A stretch of 64,000 nt of DNA, from the NCBI RefSeq assembly GCF_021603645.1, contig NZ_BQHJ01000003.1, positions 62,001-126,000 of the forward strand, written 5' to 3'. Positions 32,926-40,972 of this stretch are shown here, piece by piece. The notes beneath the pieces are model-generated. The model was not told where the DNA came from, searched no databases, and saw only the letters and a list, made by a program, of their open reading frames with translations. Every line of letters starts with the position of its first letter. The stretch's first letter is position 1. Origin of the DNA: Pseudomonas pseudonitroreducens. GTDB taxonomy: Bacteria; Pseudomonadota; Gammaproteobacteria; Pseudomonadales; Pseudomonadaceae. Both the position numbers and the translations under genes were made by a program.

Positions 32926-34449
32926 TTACTGCACTTCCACCGCCAGGTTCTCGGCGATCTTCTTCTGCCAGATGGCCGGGCCGGTGATGTGCACCGACTC
33001 GCCATTGGTGTCGACCGCTACGGTCACCGGCATGTCCTTCACTTCGAACTCGTAGATCGCTTCCATGCCCAGTTCGGCGAAGGCCAGGACCTTGGACTTC
33101 TTGATCGCCTGGGCGACCAGGTAGGCGGCGCCGCCTACGGCCATCAGGTAGACGGCCTTGTTGTCCTTGATCGCCTCGATGGCGATGGGGCCGCGCTCGG
33201 ACTTGCCGATCATGCCCAGCAGACCGGTCTGCTCGAGGATCTGGCGGGTGAACTTGTCCATCCGCGTCGCGGTGGTCGGGCCAGCCGGGCCAACCACTTC
33301 GTCACCGACCGGATCGACCGGGCCGACGTAGTAGATGAAGCGGCCTTTCAGGTCCACCGGCAGCTCTTCGCCCTTGTTCAGCATGTCGACCATGCGCTTG
33401 TGCGCGGCGTCGCGGCCGGTAAGCATCTTGCCGTTGAGCAGGATGGTCTCGCCCGGCTTCCAGCTCTGCACTTCTTCCGGGGTGATGCTGTCGAGGTTGA
33501 CGCGGCGCGCGGACGGGCCGGCTTCCCAGACGATTTCCGGGTAGGCGTCCAGCGACGGCGCTTCCAGTTCGGCCGGGCCGGAGCCGTCGAGCACGAAGTG
33601 CGCGTGGCGGGTGGCGGCGCAGTTGGGGATCATGCACACCGGCAGCGAGGCGGCGTGGGTCGGGTAGTCCATGATCTTCACGTCGAGCACGGTGGTCAGG
33701 CCGCCCAGGCCCTGGGCACCGATGCCCAGCTGGTTGACCTTCTCGAACAGCTCGAGGCGCATTTCCTCGATCTTGTTCTGCGGGCCACGGGCTTTCAGTT
33801 CGTGGATGTCGATCTCGTCCATCAGGACTTCCTTCGCCATCACCGCGGCCTTCTCGGCGGTACCGCCGATGCCGATGCCGAGCATGCCCGGCGGGCACCA
33901 GCCGGCGCCCATGGTCGGAACGGTCTTCAGCACCCAGTCGACGATGGAGTCGGACGGGTTGAGCATGGCCATCTTCGACTTGTTCTCGGAGCCGCCGCCC
34001 TTGGCCGCGACGTCCACTTCCACGGTGTTGCCCGGGACGATGGAGTAGTGGATCACCGCCGGGGTGTTGTCCTTGGTGTTCTTACGCGCACCGGCCGGGT
34101 CGGCCAGGATGGAGGCGCGCAGGACGTTCTCCGGCAGGTTGTAGGCGCGACGCACGCCTTCGTTGATCATGTCGTCGACGCTCATGGTGGCGCCGGCCCA
34201 GCTCACATCCATGCCGACGCGGACGAACACGGTGACGATACCGGTGTCCTGGCAGATCGGGCGGTGACCAGTGGCACACATGCGCGAGTTGATCAGGATC
34301 TGCGCCATCGAGTCCCGGGCGGCCGGCGATTCTTCGCGCAGGTAGGCCTCATGCATGGCCTGGATGAAATCAACCGGGTGGTAGTAGGAGATGAACTGCA
34401 GGGCATCGGCGACGCTCTGGATCAGGTCGTCTTGCTTGATCACGGCCAT
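32926..34449 (-). CDS. Class I (4Fe-4S) fumarate hydratase
   Basis: 507 residues, the length of oxygen-sensitive class I fumarases. The three cluster cysteines lie in CATGHRPICQDTG, GAGWCPPGMLGIG and MIPNCAATRHAHF. The C-terminal beta domain begins near NLDSITPEEVQSWKPGETILLNG. It hydrates fumarate to malate in the TCA cycle in the cytoplasm. GAGGA precedes ATG 34449. The gene is divergent from the GGDEF gene. By position it equals the P. aeruginosa PA4333 fumarase, as I recall. Confidence 0.93.
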   Translation of the reverse strand: MAVIKQDDLIQSVADALQFISYYHPVDFIQAMHEAYLREESPAARDSMAQILINSRMCATGHRPICQDTGIVTVFVRVGMDVSWAGATMSVDDMINEGVRRAYNLPENVLRASILADPAGARKNTKDNTPAVIHYSIVPGNTVEVDVAAKGGGSENKSKMAMLNPSDSIVDWVLKTVPTMGAGWCPPGMLGIGIGGTAEKAAVMAKEVLMDEIDIHELKARGPQNKIEEMRLELFEKVNQLGIGAQGLGGLTTVLDVKIMDYPTHAASLPVCMIPNCAATRHAHFVLDGSGPAELEAPSLDAYPEIVWEAGPSARRVNLDSITPEEVQSWKPGETILLNGKMLTGRDAAHKRMVDMLNKGEELPVDLKGRFIYYVGPVDPVGDEVVGPAGPTTATRMDKFTRQILEQTGLLGMIGKSERGPIAIEAIKDNKAVYLMAVGGAAYLVAQAIKKSKVLAFAELGMEAIYEFEVKDMPVTVAVDTNGESVHITGPAIWQKKIAENLAVEVQ

Positions 34450-34540
34450 GGAGCACGGTCCTCTTCAGGCGGGTAGTACAGGCTTGGGGCCTGTCACAAC
34501 GGGAATTCGCCGACACGGCTGCGGCGAAAAAAGGCGCCGT

Positions 34541-34546
34541 AGTATA
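34541..34546 (-). promoter_or_regulatory. Possible -10 element for fumarase
   Basis: TATACT on the minus strand, 92 bp before the fumarase start, is a good sigma-70 -10 hexamer in a GC-rich setting. No convincing -35 sits 17 bp upstream. Confidence 0.3.
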
Positions 34547-34711
34547 CCGCTGCGGCCCCTTGCCGCGCACCCGCCAGCGATCCGACCTTGGTCCCAGATC
34601 ACCCCCGCTCCTTATCAAGCAGCCCTTCGGTCGCCCACATTCCGATCGGCTAGGCACTGGGGCGCTTTGATAGTAGAGTGAAGGCCAGGTGCCATTACGG
34701 GACGGAGCCCC

Positions 34712-35839
34712 ATGAGCACGCTGAAACCACCTCTGAAGCAGCACGCCTTACAAAAACTACTCATCAGGCGATTCGGCATGGCCCTCGGGACCTATGCGCT
34801 GGCGCTTCTTTTGTTGTGGTTGGCCGTGTTCGGCGAGTTCTACCGCGCGCCCGTCAGCTTCGCCCTGACCTGCACCCTGCTGGTTGCGGGCAGCCAACTG
34901 GTTTTTGCCTGGCTGTTCATCACCGGGCGCAACCAGCGTTTCACCGACCCGAGCATGACCGAGCCGCAGGTGCTGGTGGCAGTGGTCTGGAACACCCTGT
35001 TCCTGGCCAACGTCGACACCGCGCGTGGCACGCTGATGGTGCTCTACGTGCTGATCCTGCTGTTCGGCGTGTTCCAGTTGCAGCCCAGGGTGTTCGCCCG
35101 CTGCGCTGCGCTGGCCTTCATTGCCTTCGCCGGGCTCAACCTCCACGAAGCCTTCCAGCAACGCCTGCAACTGCCGGCGCAGGCCGTGCTGCAACTGTTG
35201 GTGCTGTTCATCGTGCTCACCTGGCTGAGCCTGTTTGCCAGCTATGTGCAGTCCTTGCGCCAGCGCATGCGCCAGCGCCGCTACGCCCTGCAGGCTCACC
35301 AGGACACGTTGCGCGGCATGATGCGCCAGCTCGAAGACCTGGTGGCCACCGATGAACTCACCGGGCTGTTCAACCGCCGCCACTTCCTCCGCCTGGCCGG
35401 CCGTGCGCTGGAGGAAATGCGCCCCGGCCAGCGCCACGGCCTGGCGCTGATCGACCTGGATCACTTCAAGCGGATCAACGATGTCCACGGGCATGCCGCC
35501 GGCGATCGCGTGCTGCAGACCTTCGCCGCTGTGGCGCGGGCCTGCCTGCGCGAGGGCGATGTGCTGGCGCGCTATGGTGGCGAGGAATTCGTCCTGCTGT
35601 TGCCCAACGCCGATGCCGACCGCCTGACCAGTTGCTGCGAACGCCTGCGGCTGGCCTATTCGGCGGCGGAGCCGGTGGGGGTGAATATCGAAACCCTGAG
35701 CCTGTCGGCGGGGATGACCCTGCTCGACGCCAATGACGATCTCGACGAGGCCTTGCAACGGGCCGACCAGGCGCTCTACCGTGCGAAACGCAGCGGACGC
35801 AACCGCTGCGATGCCGCATGGGAGTGGACGCGTGCCTGA
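34712..35839 (+). CDS. sadC: Membrane diguanylate cyclase, SadC-like
   Basis: 375 residues: about five hydrophobic helices up to residue 177, a short basic linker, then a GGDEF domain. The active site is RYGGEEF with GGEEF at residues 289-293, and the inhibitory site RxxD is present (Arg280-Asp283), so product feedback is likely. It makes c-di-GMP at the inner membrane. The symbol is by position between fumarase and the ferredoxin reductase, where P. aeruginosa has SadC (PA4332); my recollection is that SadC is longer, so orthology needs care. The stop overlaps the next start by 8 bp. Confidence 0.75.
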   Translation: MSTLKPPLKQHALQKLLIRRFGMALGTYALALLLLWLAVFGEFYRAPVSFALTCTLLVAGSQLVFAWLFITGRNQRFTDPSMTEPQVLVAVVWNTLFLANVDTARGTLMVLYVLILLFGVFQLQPRVFARCAALAFIAFAGLNLHEAFQQRLQLPAQAVLQLLVLFIVLTWLSLFASYVQSLRQRMRQRRYALQAHQDTLRGMMRQLEDLVATDELTGLFNRRHFLRLAGRALEEMRPGQRHGLALIDLDHFKRINDVHGHAAGDRVLQTFAAVARACLREGDVLARYGGEEFVLLLPNADADRLTSCCERLRLAYSAAEPVGVNIETLSLSAGMTLLDANDDLDEALQRADQALYRAKRSGRNRCDAAWEWTRA

Positions 35840-36770
35840 GATACAGGCCGGATCGCAATGCTTTTCGGTAGCCCCCGGAGTCAACCTGCTCGATGCCCTG
35901 CGCGGCGCCGGTATCGCCGTGCCATACAGTTGCCGGGCCGGCAGCTGCCATGCCTGCCTGGTGCGCTGTACCCGCGGCGCGGTGCTGGATGCCTTGCCCG
36001 AGGCGCTGGATAGCGCACGACGCGACGAGGGCTGGCGCCTGTCCTGCCAGTGCCGGGTTATCGAAGACCTGACGGTGGAGGCGTTCGATCCGCAACGCGA
36101 CGGCCTGCCCGCCACGGTGACTGAACTGGACTGGCCAGCGCCGGACGTGCTGCGCCTGCGCCTGGCACCCCAGCGGCCATTGCGTTACCGCGCCGGGCAG
36201 CACCTGATTCTCTGGAGCGCTGCTGGCGTCGCACGGCCATATTCCCTGGCCAGTGTGCCGGGGCTCGATGCCTGGCTGGAGTTCCACATCGACTGCCGCG
36301 AGCGCGGCGCCTTTGCCGATTTCGCCCGTGGCCTGAAGGTCGGCGACACCCTCCGCCTGGGCGAGCTGCGGGGCGGCGCGCTGCACTACGATCCGGAGTG
36401 GCACGAACGACCCTTGCTGCTGATGGCCTCCGGCACCGGCCTGGCGCCGCTCTGGGGCGTGTTGCGCGAGGCGCTGCGGCAGCATCACAGCGGGCCGATC
36501 CGCGTCATTCACCAGGCCCATGATCGCGCAGGGCATTATCTGGCCGAGCCCCTGCAAACCCTGGCCGCCAGCCATCCGAAGCTGGACGTGACGCTGATGA
36601 CCACGGCCGAGTCGGCCGAGGTTTTGGCGCAACTCCGGCTTGTTTCGCGGCGAACCCTCGCCTTACTCTGCGGCCATCCCGCCAGCGTCGATGCCTTCGC
36701 TCGCCGCCTCTACCTCTGCGGTGTGCCTCGCGGCCAGACGCTGGCCGACTTGTACCTGCCCCACGCCTGA
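35832..36770 (+). CDS. 2Fe-2S ferredoxin / flavin oxidoreductase
   Basis: 312 residues from GTG 35832. The N-terminal ferredoxin domain has Cys34, 39 and 42 in CRAGSCHAC and a fourth in SCQC. Then comes an FNR-type domain: RPYSLAS (FAD), MASGTGLAPLWGVL (NAD(P)) and a C-terminal CGHPASVDAF. This layout matches reductase components of oxygenases and CDP-glucoseen reductase-like proteins, moving electrons from NAD(P)H through FAD to the iron-sulfur centre. It overlaps the cyclase gene by 8 bp; partner oxygenase not in the window. Confidence 0.88.
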   Translation: MPEIQAGSQCFSVAPGVNLLDALRGAGIAVPYSCRAGSCHACLVRCTRGAVLDALPEALDSARRDEGWRLSCQCRVIEDLTVEAFDPQRDGLPATVTELDWPAPDVLRLRLAPQRPLRYRAGQHLILWSAAGVARPYSLASVPGLDAWLEFHIDCRERGAFADFARGLKVGDTLRLGELRGGALHYDPEWHERPLLLMASGTGLAPLWGVLREALRQHHSGPIRVIHQAHDRAGHYLAEPLQTLAASHPKLDVTLMTTAESAEVLAQLRLVSRRTLALLCGHPASVDAFARRLYLCGVPRGQTLADLYLPHA

Positions 36771-36777
36771 AAGCCAG

Positions 36778-36905
36778 TTCAACACCTGCTGCGCGTCGGC
36801 ATAACTGCGTTGGAATCAGGCTGAAAAATGCTCATTTACACGATGTAAACTCCGCTTTATCAGCCTGCTCCCGCCTTGTTCTGCTCTAGCTCGCGAGGTG
36901 TTGAA
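36778..36905. repeat. Large nested palindromic element, copy 2
   Basis: Outer stem TTCAACACCT (36778-36787) with AGGTGTTGAA (36896-36905), perfect; middle stem CAGGCTGA (36817-36824) with TCAGCCTG (36860-36867), perfect; inner TTTAC (36835-36839) with GTAAA (36845-36849). Boxes CTGCTGCGCGTCGGCATA, AATGCTCATTTAC and TCTGCTCTAGCTCGC match copy 1 at 9322, while outer and middle stems have different sequences. It begins 7 bp after the reductase stop. Confidence 0.85.
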
Positions 36906-36952
36906 AAGGTTCTGAACCGGTCCTCTCACTTCAATAAGAACAAGGAATTGCC

Positions 36953-37726
36953 ATGAGTGAACAGATTCTCGTCGAGCGCGAAGAGGGCCTGCTGACCCTG
37001 CGCCTGAACCGTCCGGACAAGATGAACGCGCTGACCCGCACCATGTACGCGGGGCTGGCCGACGCCCTGGAAGCGGCGCAGGAGGATCGTTCGGTGCGCG
37101 TGGTGCTGATTACCGGCAACGCCGAGTGTTTCACCAGCGGCAACGATATTGTCGACTTCCTCCAAGAGCCGCCGAGCGGCCCGGACAGCGCGGTATTCCG
37201 CTTCATGCGCGCACTGATGGAGTTCACCAAGCCGGTGGTCGCTGCCGTCGCCGGCCCGGCCGTGGGCATCGGCACCACGCTGCTGCTGCATTGCGACCAG
37301 GTGTTCATCGCCAGGGGCGCCAAGCTGAAGATGCCCTTCGTCAACCTGGGCCTGTGCCCGGAATTCGGCTCCAGTTTCCTGGTGCCGCGTCTGGTCGGCC
37401 CGGTGAAGGCTTCCAGCCTGCTGCTGCGCGGCGAAGGTTTTACCGGTGAGCAGGCCGTGGCCTATGGCATCGCCAACGAGGCGCTGGAAGATGGCGCGGC
37501 GGCGCTGCAGCGCGCCCGCGAGGTCTGCCAGGCCTTCCAGCAGCTGCCGCCGGCCGCTGTGGCGCTGAGCAAGCGCCTGCTGAAAGCGCCCTTCATCGAA
37601 GAGCTGCGCCGTGTCGTGGCGGAAGAGGGCCAGCATTTCGTCCAGCGCCTGCATTCGCCGGAAGCCCATGAAGCACTGAGTGCGTTCACCCAGCGCCGCC
37701 AGCCGGACTTCTCGAAGTTCCTGTAA
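36953..37726 (+). CDS. Enoyl-CoA hydratase/isomerase family protein
   Basis: 257 residues of crotonase fold. The oxyanion-hole strands are FTSGNDIVDF and AVAGPAVGIGTTLLLHCD; the catalytic-region helix holds LGLCPEFGSS with Glu at the usual second-acid position, while the first acid site differs from classical hydratases, so isomerase or other activity is possible. Cytoplasmic, acting on acyl-CoA. The gene lies after the large palindromic element and is probably transcribed on its own. Confidence 0.88.
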   Translation: MSEQILVEREEGLLTLRLNRPDKMNALTRTMYAGLADALEAAQEDRSVRVVLITGNAECFTSGNDIVDFLQEPPSGPDSAVFRFMRALMEFTKPVVAAVAGPAVGIGTTLLLHCDQVFIARGAKLKMPFVNLGLCPEFGSSFLVPRLVGPVKASSLLLRGEGFTGEQAVAYGIANEALEDGAAALQRAREVCQAFQQLPPAAVALSKRLLKAPFIEELRRVVAEEGQHFVQRLHSPEAHEALSAFTQRRQPDFSKFL

Positions 37727-37738
37727 GCGCTACCGGTC

Positions 37739-37766
37739 GGCGTACAACCGCGAACGGTTGTACGCC
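37739..37766. repeat. 12-bp perfect hairpin after enoyl-CoA hydratase gene
   Basis: GGCGTACAACCG, CGAA tetraloop, CGGTTGTACGCC. It lies 12 bp past the stop codon without a T tract, so it is more likely a dispersed palindrome or mRNA-end stabiliser than a terminator. Confidence 0.75.
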
Positions 37767-37799
37767 CTACGGATTGGCATCGGTGCCCCTGGGCAGGAT

Positions 37800-37958
37800 G
37801 TTCGCGAGCAAGCACTGGGCGTGCCCCTCGGTCCTGCAGGGAACACCAAGCGGCTCACCGCTGGCGTAGGTGCGGACTTTGTCCGCGATTGGCTGATCCA
37901 CACGCCAAGGCCAACAACAGGGCGGCGATTAGTCATCGCGGACAGAGTCCGCTCCTGC
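37800..37958. repeat. REP cluster
   Basis: A reversed long-form GAGCAAGC unit (37800-37838) is followed by a head-to-head pair of GCGGAC-type units (37866-37889 and 37935-37958). Part of the 677-bp gene-free gap 37727-38403, which holds only repeats and the pyk terminator. Confidence 0.8.
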
Positions 37959-38011
37959 ACAAATCTCACGCCTTGCGTGGGGTGGGCTTTGTCCGCGATA
38001 GGTCTGAATCG

Positions 38012-38238
38012 CCGGGAAAGTTTGCCCACACAATCTGTGGAGCGTGCTGTGGATAAGCTCTGGGGCAACCCGGCCAGCCCGCGCCAGCTGTGGCTTGCAG
38101 GGGATTGAGCGGTATTTGAGCGATGCCCGGCAGGTTGCCCACATAAGGTGTGGAAGGCGCTGTGGATAAGCTCTGATGCAACCGCTGCAAGCCAGGCGCC
38201 ACAGGGCTTGGCGTAGATTGAGCAGGAATTGAGCAGCG
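38012..38238. repeat. 113-bp tandem duplication with DnaA boxes
   Basis: Two units in direct tandem, offset exactly 113 bp and about two-thirds identical. Each contains a perfect DnaA box in reverse orientation (TGTGGATAA at 38048-38056 and 38161-38169), embedded in GCTGTGGATAAGCTCTG, preceded by a CCACA-N5-TGTGG dyad whose spacer differs between units, and ending with GATTGAGC...TTGAGC. No credible coding frame. Confidence 0.8.
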
Positions 38239-38254
38239 CGGGTTCCTGCTCTTT

Positions 38255-38336
38255 GTAGGACCGAGGGGCACGCCCAGTGCTTGCTCGCGAACCAGCTCCC
38301 GCTGCCTTCTTGGTTCGCGAGCAAGCTCGCTCCAAC
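38255..38336. repeat. REP pair before pyk terminator
   Basis: A long-form unit (38255-38292) and a reversed standard unit (38313-38336, ending TCCAAC instead of TCCTAC) face each other. Confidence 0.8.
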
Positions 38337-38358
38337 AAGGTCCCCGGCAACGCAAATG

Positions 38359-38388
38359 AAAAGGCCGCCCCGAGGGGCGGCCTTTTTT
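38359..38388 (-). terminator. Terminator after pyruvate kinase gene
   Basis: AAAAGGCCGCCCC and GGGGCGGCCTTTT pair with a 4-nt GAGG-region loop and T/A tracts on both sides, 15 bp beyond the pyk stop. Confidence 0.88.
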
Positions 38389-38403
38389 GCTCCGAACGCG
38401 GGG

Positions 38404-39855
38404 TCAGGCCAGCAGGTCGCCCACGTGCAGCACCTTCATGGTGTTGGTGCCGCCCTGGGTGGTGTAGCTGTCGCCCTTGGTCAGGATCACCCAGTCACCC
38501 TTGGTCACCACGCCTCGCTGCAGCAGCGCGTCGACGGCTTCCTGGCTGACACGCTCCGGCGGCAGGGCCGCCGGGTCGAACGGAATGGTCTCCACGCCAC
38601 GGAACAGCGCCACGCGGGCCTGGGTCTCGCGGTGCGGGGAGTAGGCGAAGATCGGCACCGAGGAACGGATGCGCGACATGATCAGCGGGGTGTAACCGCT
38701 TTCGGTCAGGCAGATGATCGCCTTGATGCCGGGGAAGTGGTTGGCGGTGTACATGGTGGCCAGGGCGATGCTCTCGTCGCAGCGCTCGAAGGTCTGGCCG
38801 ATACGGTGGCTGGACTTCTTGGTGGTCGGGTGCTTCTCGGCGCCGGCGCAGATGCGCGCCATGGCCTTGACCGCTTCCACCGGATATTCGCCGGCGGCGG
38901 ACTCGGCGGAGAGCATCACGGCGTCGGTGTAGTCGAGCACGGCGTTGGCCACGTCGGAGACTTCCGCGCGGGTTGGCATCGGGTTGTGGATCATCGACTC
39001 CATCATCTGGGTCGCGGTGATCACGGCCTTGTTGTAGCGGCGTGCGTGCAGAATGATCTTCTTCTGGATGCCTACCAGCTCGGCGTCGCCGATTTCCACG
39101 CCGAGGTCGCCACGGGCCACCATCACCGCGTCGCTGGCGCGGATCAGGCCGTCCAGGGCTTCGTCGTCGGCCACCGCTTCGGCACGCTCGATCTTGGCCA
39201 CCAGCCAGGCGGTGCCGCCGGCTTCGGTGAGCAGGCTGCGGGCGTATTCCATATCCTTGGCGTCACGCGGGAAGGACACGGCGACGTAGTCCAGGTCCAT
39301 GCTTGCGGCCAGCTTGATGTCGGCCTTGTCCTTCTCGGTCAGGGCCGGCGCGGTGAGGCCGCCGCCACGGCGGTTGATGCCCTTGTGGTCGGACAGCGGG
39401 CCGCCGATCAGCACTTCGCAGACCAGTTCGTCTGCCTTCACTTCCTTCACCACCATGACCACGCGGCCGTCGTCCAGCAGCAACTCGTCGCCGATGCCGC
39501 AGTCCTTCACCAGGTCCGGATAGTCGATGCCGACCACTTGCTGGTTGCCTTCGGTGCGCGGGTGGCTGGTGGAAAAGCGGAAGGTGTCGCCGACGGCCAG
39601 TTCGATGCGCTTGTTGGCGAACTTGGCGATGCGGATCTTCGGCCCCTGCAGGTCGCCCAGCAGTGCCACGAAGCGACCGTGCTTGGCGGCAATGTCGCGC
39701 ACCAGTTGGGCGCGGGCGCGGTGTTCGTCGGGAGTACCGTGGGAGAAGTTCAGGCGGGCGACGTCGATCCCGGCGAGGATCAGCTGCTCCAGGACTTCGG
39801 GAGAGTTGCTGGCTGGGCCGAGGGTGGCGACGATCTTGGTGCGGCGAAGGGACAT
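38404..39855 (-). CDS. pykA: Pyruvate kinase (PykA type)
   Basis: 483 residues beginning MSLRRTKIVATLGPAS. Key motifs are ARLNFSHGT (phosphate binding), the catalytic lysine strand WLVAKIERAEA, the Mg2+ signature MVARGDLGVEIG and ATQMMESMI. The C-terminal regulatory domain is complete. It converts phosphoenolpyruvate and ADP to pyruvate and ATP. The sequence follows the PykA (type II) group rather than PykF. Single gene with its own terminator. Confidence 0.95.
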   Translation of the reverse strand: MSLRRTKIVATLGPASNSPEVLEQLILAGIDVARLNFSHGTPDEHRARAQLVRDIAAKHGRFVALLGDLQGPKIRIAKFANKRIELAVGDTFRFSTSHPRTEGNQQVVGIDYPDLVKDCGIGDELLLDDGRVVMVVKEVKADELVCEVLIGGPLSDHKGINRRGGGLTAPALTEKDKADIKLAASMDLDYVAVSFPRDAKDMEYARSLLTEAGGTAWLVAKIERAEAVADDEALDGLIRASDAVMVARGDLGVEIGDAELVGIQKKIILHARRYNKAVITATQMMESMIHNPMPTRAEVSDVANAVLDYTDAVMLSAESAAGEYPVEAVKAMARICAGAEKHPTTKKSSHRIGQTFERCDESIALATMYTANHFPGIKAIICLTESGYTPLIMSRIRSSVPIFAYSPHRETQARVALFRGVETIPFDPAALPPERVSQEAVDALLQRGVVTKGDWVILTKGDSYTTQGGTNTMKVLHVGDLLA

Positions 39856-39961
39856 GCGGGACTCCTAGGGGAAAGCAGCGGTCAGGTTGCCCCGCGAGCG
39901 GGTCCGAGGCAGCCAGGGCGCCATCTTACTCTCTTTCAGATGACTCTTTCAGGTGGCTCTC

Positions 39962-40870
39962 TCAGACGCCGGGTCTGATCACCAGCAGATCGCATTCGAC
40001 CTCCTCGAAGACCCGCTCGGCGGTCTGGCCGATCAGCGCGTTGTCCAGCTGCCCGCGGGCAACGGCGCCCATCAGCAGCAGGTCGATGCCGTGCTCCTTC
40101 ACATAGGTGGGGATGACTTCCTCGGCAAACCCCTGGCCCAGATGAGTATGCGTGCGGTCGATCTGTGGATAACCCGCCAGCAGGGCGTCGAAGGCTTCAC
40201 GGTGATGCGCCTCGGTGCGCAGTACGTAGTTGTCGTAGTCGGCCAGCAGTTCGGCGTTGAACGCCAGGGTGTGCGGCAGCGCCATATAGGCGTGCAGGTA
40301 ATGGGCGTCGAGCTGCAGGCGCTGTTCCAGTTCGCGGGCGACCGTGATGAGCCGGTGATCCAGCGCGGCCGGAGTGTCCCCGGCGTGCAGGGGATCGACG
40401 GCGGCGCACAGATTCTTCCCGACCCATTCGCCATGCTGCACCAGCCAGAGCGGCTGCGGGCAATGGCGGATCAGTTGCCAGTCGTTGTTGGTGAGGAACA
40501 GGCGCTTGAGCAGACCGTGGTGGTGTGCCGACTTGAGGACCAGGTCGGGCCTGGTCTGCTCGCAGTGGAGGACGACCTGATGGTGCAGGGCCTTGCCCCA
40601 GCGCACCTGGCAGTGCACATCGAGGCCGCCCGCGCGCAGCGGCTCGGCCAGCGCCTGCAGCCAGGCCAGGCGTTCGTCCAGCAGGTTGCGCTGGGCGGCG
40701 TCCAGGTCGCCACGTTCCAGCAGCAGGGCATTGTCCAGCGCCGGGTTGTACTCGCAGGCCAACAGCTCCAGGCGCGCGCCGCAGCGCTGGGCGATCCAGC
40801 GGGCGCGGGTGAGGGCGGGCTGGTCCTTGCGGGTCGGGTCGATGATGACAAGCAGGTGCTGCAGCTTCAT
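39962..40870 (-). CDS. Tandem universal stress protein (UspE-like)
   Basis: 302 residues, two Usp domains. The N-terminal part starts MKLQHLLVIIDPTRKDQPAL and its Usp nucleotide site is degenerate; the C-terminal part has LLLMGAVARGQLDNALIGQTAERV, near the G-x2-G-x9-G pattern. ATG 40870 follows GAGGACTCCGCC. UspE-type proteins act in motility and stress survival. No Anr-type dyad is visible upstream, unlike the gene at 10727. Confidence 0.88.
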   Translation of the reverse strand: MKLQHLLVIIDPTRKDQPALTRARWIAQRCGARLELLACEYNPALDNALLLERGDLDAAQRNLLDERLAWLQALAEPLRAGGLDVHCQVRWGKALHHQVVLHCEQTRPDLVLKSAHHHGLLKRLFLTNNDWQLIRHCPQPLWLVQHGEWVGKNLCAAVDPLHAGDTPAALDHRLITVARELEQRLQLDAHYLHAYMALPHTLAFNAELLADYDNYVLRTEAHHREAFDALLAGYPQIDRTHTHLGQGFAEEVIPTYVKEHGIDLLLMGAVARGQLDNALIGQTAERVFEEVECDLLVIRPGV

Positions 40871-40972
40871 GGCGGAGTCCTCGCGTGCTCTGCGCTCATT
40901 GCAGAGCAAGCGTAGACATTGCCGCCGGCCGCGTGCCTTGACGTGGCTCAGCGGCGCGCGCCGGGCCTGCCG

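Noticed and set aside
37730-38350. Open frames of up to 206 codons in the repeat-filled gap
   Set aside because: They are formed by REP elements and the 113-bp tandem repeat; frame and composition follow the repeats and no ribosome site fits.
40164-40172. A third TGTGGATAA DnaA-box 9-mer
   Set aside because: It lies alone inside a universal stress gene, with no flanking similarity to the tandem repeat; a chance match is likely.
40871-40972. Possible Anr box before the second universal stress gene
   Set aside because: TTGACGTGGCTCAG is the nearest candidate and lacks the right half-site; no dyad of the TTGAT-N4-ATCAA type is present.
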